Positions 6,309 through 9,371 of a stretch of 9,371 bases of DNA are shown here, in pieces. The notes beneath the pieces were generated by a model. It had not been told where the DNA came from. It saw only the letters and a program-made list of their open reading frames with translations, and did not search any database. Position 1 is the first letter of the stretch; every line of letters starts with the position of its first letter. Made by a program: the position numbers and the translations under genes. The stretch lies in NCBI GenBank assembly GCA_947469815.1, contig CANIRI010000067.1, positions 1 through 9,371 on the forward strand, read 5' to 3'. The DNA comes from Comamonadaceae bacterium. GTDB lineage: Bacteria > Pseudomonadota > Gammaproteobacteria > Burkholderiales > Burkholderiaceae_C.

Positions 6309-6311
6309 TAT

Positions 6312-6329
6312 TAGGGTTTCCGAACCCTA
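6312..6329 (+). promoter_or_regulatory. Inverted repeat TAGGGTT-TCCG-AACCCTA over the predicted transcription start
   Basis: Seven perfectly paired bases flank a 4-nt loop directly between the -12 element and the start codon at 6345. The expected transcription start (about 6319) falls inside the repeat, so only half of it would be in the RNA. It may therefore work as DNA, for example as a repressor operator, unless transcription starts further upstream. No clear Shine-Dalgarno sequence precedes the ATG. Confidence 0.5.
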
Positions 6330-6344
6330 TAAACACGTTCACCG

Positions 6345-7817
6345 ATGTCTAACTCGACCCATCCCCTCCATGCCTTGTGGCTGGACCCATTCCGGGCGCT
6401 GCGACCCCAGGATCAGTCTGCATTGACCGATCTGGGTATGGATGTGCACGTCGTGCGCACCTTGGATGAATTGGGTGCCCCGATACGCGCTGGTGCCATC
6501 GACCTGGTGGTGGTGGGTTTGGGGCAGGACTGCGAACTGTTGCATGCCGTCAAAGACCTGATCGACGCTTGCCCTACTGATTTCAAACGTCCTTCCATTC
6601 TCTGCCGCGTGGAGCGGCGCAATTTGGAAGTCACCGTGGCGGCTATGCGCACCGGTGCTTTGCATGTGATCGCCACCGATGACTGGGCTGTTGCCACCTG
6701 GGAGGCTGCACTGCAACCGGTGCAGCAACCCGAGCAGGATAAAAACGCCGAGACCCCAGCCGCTAAGACTTCTGCCGTGCCTGCGGTGCGCGATGTGATC
6801 TACGTGGATCCGGTCAGCCGCAATTTGCTGGCCTTGGCACAACGCGTGGCGCTGGCCAATGTCAATGTGTTGATCGAAGGCCCGACCGGTGCCGGTAAAG
6901 AAGTTCTGGCGCGTGTGCTGCATGAATCGTCCGTCGTGGCGCGTGGCCCATTTGTCGGCCTGAACTGCGCAGCGCTGCCCGAGCACATGATGGAAGACCT
7001 GCTCTTCGGTCATGAAAAGGGCGCTTTCACCGGCGCGGTCAAAGACCACCGCGGCTTATTTGAACAAGCCCAGGGCGGCACCTTGTTCCTGGATGAAATC
7101 GGCGAACTGCCCATGCATTTGCAGTCCAAGTTGCTGCGCGTGTTGCAGGAGCGCACATTGACCCGTTTGGGTTCTGAGCGCCCGGTGGCCTTGAATGTCA
7201 AGATCGTCGCCGCCACCAACAAAAATCTGCGCGATGCGATTGCGCAGCGCGAATTCCGCGAAGACCTGTATTTCCGTCTGAGCACCTTCAAGCTGCGTAT
7301 CCCGCCATTGCATGAGCGCAAGGGCGACATCCTGCCGATGGTGGTGCGCATGCTGGCGCGCAATTGCGCGCACACCCAAACCCAGCCCTGGGAGCTCACT
7401 CCCGAGGCCCAGCATGCGCTGCTGGACTACCCCTGGCCTGGCAATGTGCGTGAGCTCGAAAACGTGGTGCAGCGCGCCATGGTGATTTCCGGTGACCATG
7501 TGATCGACATGCAGCACCTGATGTTCGATGACTCGATCAATCCCTTGGATTTCATGGACGGCGTCGAACAGGCCTCGCCGCGCGCGGTTTACAGCCCATC
7601 GTACTTTGATAAGCCTGCGGTACAGCCCGCTTCGGCCATGCCCCAGAGTTTGCATGCCACGGTCAAAAGCAGCGAGTTTTCGGTGATCCAGGCTGCGCTC
7701 ATGGAGAGCAAAAGCCGTGAAGAAGCCGCCCAGAAGCTGGGCATCAGCCCACGCACGCTGCGCTACAAGCTTGCGCGCTTGCGTGAAACGCCTGATGCCG
7801 TGGGCTCTGCAGCCTGA
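6345..7817 (+). CDS. Sigma-54-dependent flagellar transcriptional activator with degenerate receiver (FleQ/FlrC-like)
   Basis: This is a 490-residue bacterial enhancer-binding protein. The N-terminal part (about 8-125) has receiver-like strand spacing, but the phosphoacceptor position holds Gly (DLVVVGLG, G58) and the acidic pair is reduced to one Asp (LWLDPF), so control by phosphorylation is unlikely. A Gln/Ala-rich linker (about 125-148) leads to the AAA+ domain: Walker A GPTGAGKE at 179-186, the sigma-54 contact loop GAFTGA at 226-231, Walker B GGTLFLDE at 244-251, REDLYFRL at 305-312 with arginine-finger candidates, and WPGNVREL at 364-371. A Fis-type helix-turn-helix lies at 458-481 (EEAAQKLGISPRTLRYKLARLR), after a loose linker. 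The intact GAFTGA loop predicts genuine sigma-54 activation. Its position just before fliE and fliF and its own sigma-54 promoter point to control of flagellar genes. Confidence 0.92.
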   Translation: MSNSTHPLHALWLDPFRALRPQDQSALTDLGMDVHVVRTLDELGAPIRAGAIDLVVVGLGQDCELLHAVKDLIDACPTDFKRPSILCRVERRNLEVTVAAMRTGALHVIATDDWAVATWEAALQPVQQPEQDKNAETPAAKTSAVPAVRDVIYVDPVSRNLLALAQRVALANVNVLIEGPTGAGKEVLARVLHESSVVARGPFVGLNCAALPEHMMEDLLFGHEKGAFTGAVKDHRGLFEQAQGGTLFLDEIGELPMHLQSKLLRVLQERTLTRLGSERPVALNVKIVAATNKNLRDAIAQREFREDLYFRLSTFKLRIPPLHERKGDILPMVVRMLARNCAHTQTQPWELTPEAQHALLDYPWPGNVRELENVVQRAMVISGDHVIDMQHLMFDDSINPLDFMDGVEQASPRAVYSPSYFDKPAVQPASAMPQSLHATVKSSEFSVIQAALMESKSREEAAQKLGISPRTLRYKLARLRETPDAVGSAA

Positions 7818-7833
7818 CCTGTGCCGTATTGAC

Positions 7834-7838
7834 AAGGA
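7834..7838 (+). promoter_or_regulatory. Ribosome binding site that fixes the fliE start
   Basis: AAGGA lies 8 nt before the ATG at 7847. An in-frame TTG at 7829 would start before this site and add six residues (MTRTPA), so the ATG is preferred. Confidence 0.7.
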
Positions 7839-7846
7839 CACCCGCC

Positions 7847-8185
7847 ATGATTGAAAAAGCCACCTCCGCATCCAGTATCGCTGCGATGCTCCAGACCCTG
7901 AAAAGCCATGCTGCGCAGGCCAGTGGTATGGGTGTCGATGGTTTGGGCGGGCAGACTGTTTCCAAGTCCGATTTTTCGGACATGGTTCGTCAGGCTGTGA
8001 AGCAGACCAATAGCCTGCAACTGGATTCTCAGGAAACCAACAACGCGTTTGAACGCGGCGAACAGGTACCCCTAACTGACGTGGTGTTGAAGATGCAGAA
8101 AGCGTCGCTGTCGTTTGAGGCCACATTGCAAGTGCGCAACAAGGTACTCAAGGCCTACGAAGACATCATGAACATGCCGGTTTAA
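7847..8185 (+). CDS. fliE: Flagellar hook-basal body protein FliE
   Basis: This 112-residue protein has the normal FliE length and is the small adaptor that joins the MS ring (FliF) to the proximal rod inside the basal body. It is exported through the flagellar type III apparatus, so no Sec signal is expected, and none is seen. The C-terminal two-thirds is diagnostic: FSDMVRQAVKQTN at 43-55, then LTDVVLKMQKASLSFEATLQ at 76-95 and VRNKVLKAYEDIMNMPV at 96-112, the conserved amphipathic helices of the family. The N-terminal 40 residues are Ser/Ala/Gly-rich and variable, as usual. It starts 29 bp after the regulator stop and is followed 44 bp later by fliF, the standard fliE-fliF order. I saw no separate sigma-54 or sigma-28 promoter in the short gap before it. 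Confidence 0.96.
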   Translation: MIEKATSASSIAAMLQTLKSHAAQASGMGVDGLGGQTVSKSDFSDMVRQAVKQTNSLQLDSQETNNAFERGEQVPLTDVVLKMQKASLSFEATLQVRNKVLKAYEDIMNMPV

Positions 8186-8229
8186 GCCGACACCCTGTAC
8201 GACACATTCCGCGCTGAAAGATTTCTTAT

Positions 8230-9371
8230 ATGGCCACCGCACTTGCAAATACCGGCACTTTTGTACCTGCATCGGTCGACGAGCAGCCGCTGGCGACCCG
8301 CAGTGGCAATGACCACCGCGCCGGCGGTCAGGGCGGTAGCTTGGCCACCAATAACGCCGGTAATGGTGGCGCCATGGCAAACACCAACGGCATGAATAAC
8401 GGCGGCATGGTTGCCAATGGTTACAACAACGGCGGCATGGTTTCGCCTGAAGACTACAGCGGTCTGTTCGGCCCCATTCAGCGCACGCTGGCCCAACCCG
8501 CCGTCAAGCGGGCTTTGCCCGTTCTGGTGATTGCGCTGGTATGCCTGTTGTTTGCGATCATTTTTGTGGCCATGAACCAGCCCGCATACCGGCCCGTGAT
8601 GACCGGTGTGACCGAGGGAGACCAGCAGGCTGTGTTTGAGGCGCTGAAAGCCGCAGACTACAAACCCATCATCGACAGCTCCAACGGCCAAGTCACCGTA
8701 CCCACCGATCGCTACCACGCGGCCCGCATCTTTTTGGCGTCTAAAGGACTTCCCAAAACCATGCCCACCGGCCTGGATGCCTTGAAGGAGCAGTCGGCTC
8801 TGACGACCAGCCAGTTCATGGAACAAGCCCGCTACAACGCTGCCATGGAACAGGAACTGGCACGCACTATTTTGCAAATTGAGACCATCCAGACTGCGCG
8901 GGTGCATTTGGCGATTACCAAGCCATCGGTCTTTGTGCGCGACCGCACGCCGCCCAAGGCGTCTGTTGTAGTGACACCGCAGTCAGGGCGCACCGTCAGC
9001 CCCCTGCAAGTGCAGGCCATGGTGCATTTGATTGCCTCCAGCGTGCCGCTGCTCACGCCCGATAACGTGGTGATCGTTGACAACTTCGGCAAATTGATGA
9101 CCGAGAGCGCCAGCGAGCAAGCGATGGGCCTGAGTGCCGGTCAGACTAAACACAAGCAGAACCAGGAAGACCTCTACCGCCAGCGCGTCCTGCAAATTCT
9201 TTCGCCCATTGTGGGTGACGCCAATGTGCGTTCCCAGGTCAACCTGGCTTTGGATTTCAGCCAGACCGAAACCACGGTGGAAGACTATGACACGGCTGGC
9301 AAGGGGCCCAAAACCCGTTCCGAGATCATCAGCGAAGACCGCAACAGCGCCAAAGAAGCCAGCGGTGTACC
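8230..9371 (+). CDS. fliF: Flagellar MS-ring protein FliF, 3'-truncated by the window, with long N-terminal extension
   Basis: The frame is open from the ATG at 8230 to the right edge (380 residues), so the C-terminus, including the second membrane helix and FliG-binding tail, is missing. FliF assembles the inner-membrane MS ring, on which the rod and switch are built. A first transmembrane helix lies at about 95-115 (LPVLVIALVCLLFAIIFVAM), followed by the ring-building motifs YRPVMTGV (120-127), SKGLPKTMPTG (171-181), ARTILQIETIQTARVHLAIT (211-230), KPSVFVRDR (231-239), ASVVVTP (244-250) and LQILSPIVGDANVRSQV (321-337). In Salmonella FliF the first helix begins within about the first 25-30 residues; here some 70 extra residues precede it, with a stretch at 41-71 rich in Asn, Gly and Met. 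A weak GAAAG at 8216-8220 sits 9 nt before the ATG. An internal ATG (M49, M55, M60 or M70) could be an alternative start. Confidence 0.95.
   Translation, partial: MATALANTGTFVPASVDEQPLATRSGNDHRAGGQGGSLATNNAGNGGAMANTNGMNNGGMVANGYNNGGMVSPEDYSGLFGPIQRTLAQPAVKRALPVLVIALVCLLFAIIFVAMNQPAYRPVMTGVTEGDQQAVFEALKAADYKPIIDSSNGQVTVPTDRYHAARIFLASKGLPKTMPTGLDALKEQSALTTSQFMEQARYNAAMEQELARTILQIETIQTARVHLAITKPSVFVRDRTPPKASVVVTPQSGRTVSPLQVQAMVHLIASSVPLLTPDNVVIVDNFGKLMTESASEQAMGLSAGQTKHKQNQEDLYRQRVLQILSPIVGDANVRSQVNLALDFSQTETTVEDYDTAGKGPKTRSEIISEDRNSAKEASGV
8398..8442 (+). repeat. In-frame 30-bp-period direct repeat in fliF
   Basis: The 15-mer AACGGCGGCATGGTT occurs exactly at 8398-8412 and again at 8428-8442, 30 bp apart. 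Both copies are in frame and encode NGGMV within NNGGMVANGY then NNGGMVSPED. More degenerate relatives (GNGGAMAN, NTNGM) lie just upstream at about 8362-8394. This suggests growth of the FliF N-terminus by small tandem duplications. Confidence 0.8.

Noticed and set aside
5942..6342. Two overlapping minus-strand frames across the junction region
   Set aside because: Low-complexity translations with no motif; the opposite + frame encodes the four-Cys protein, and the rest contains promoter elements.
1..9371. CRISPR array, tRNA, rRNA, transposase or integrase
   Set aside because: No spaced direct repeats, cloverleaf or rRNA-like sequence, or mobile-element protein motifs were seen; the only notable direct repeat is coding, within fliF.

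Overview
The window looks like a chromosomal segment of a GC-rich betaproteobacterium, most probably Burkholderiales/Comamonadaceae (Rhodoferax/Polaromonas-like). This assignment is inferred from codon usage, protein style and flagellar gene content, not from a marker gene. Every gene I can support lies on the + strand. The window splits into two functional blocks separated by a short regulatory stretch.

Block 1 (1-5907) is a tightly packed catabolic operon. It holds the C-terminus of a family-3 solute-binding protein, a HisM/GlnP-type permease, a polar-amino-acid ABC ATPase, a class-V PLP enzyme of the VC1184 type, a D-hydantoinase/dihydropyrimidinase, an RpiR/MurR-type regulator with a SIS domain, and an AllA-family ureidoglycolate lyase. 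After the permease, neighbouring genes are 3-16 bp apart, which suggests one transcript. Together they read as: import a small polar ureide or amino-acid-like compound, open a cyclic ureide ring, process an amino-acid intermediate with the PLP enzyme, and release urea and glyoxylate (or a similar pair) through AllA. This exact combination is not a textbook hydantoin or allantoin pathway. A 21-bp intercistronic hairpin separates the binding-protein gene from the permease gene.

The junction (5908-6344) holds a small four-cysteine protein gene (5955-6194), several inverted repeats and two sigma-54-type promoter motifs. The motif at 6293-6308 is almost a perfect consensus match.

Block 2 (6345-9371) is the start of a flagellar cluster. 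A sigma-54 enhancer-binding regulator with a degenerate receiver domain is followed by fliE and by fliF, which runs off the right edge. The regulator appears to be expressed from a sigma-54 promoter. FliF carries an unusual Asn/Gly/Met-rich N-terminal extension of about 70 residues with an internal 30-bp-period repeat.

No tRNA, rRNA, insertion sequence, CRISPR array or rho-independent terminator was seen.
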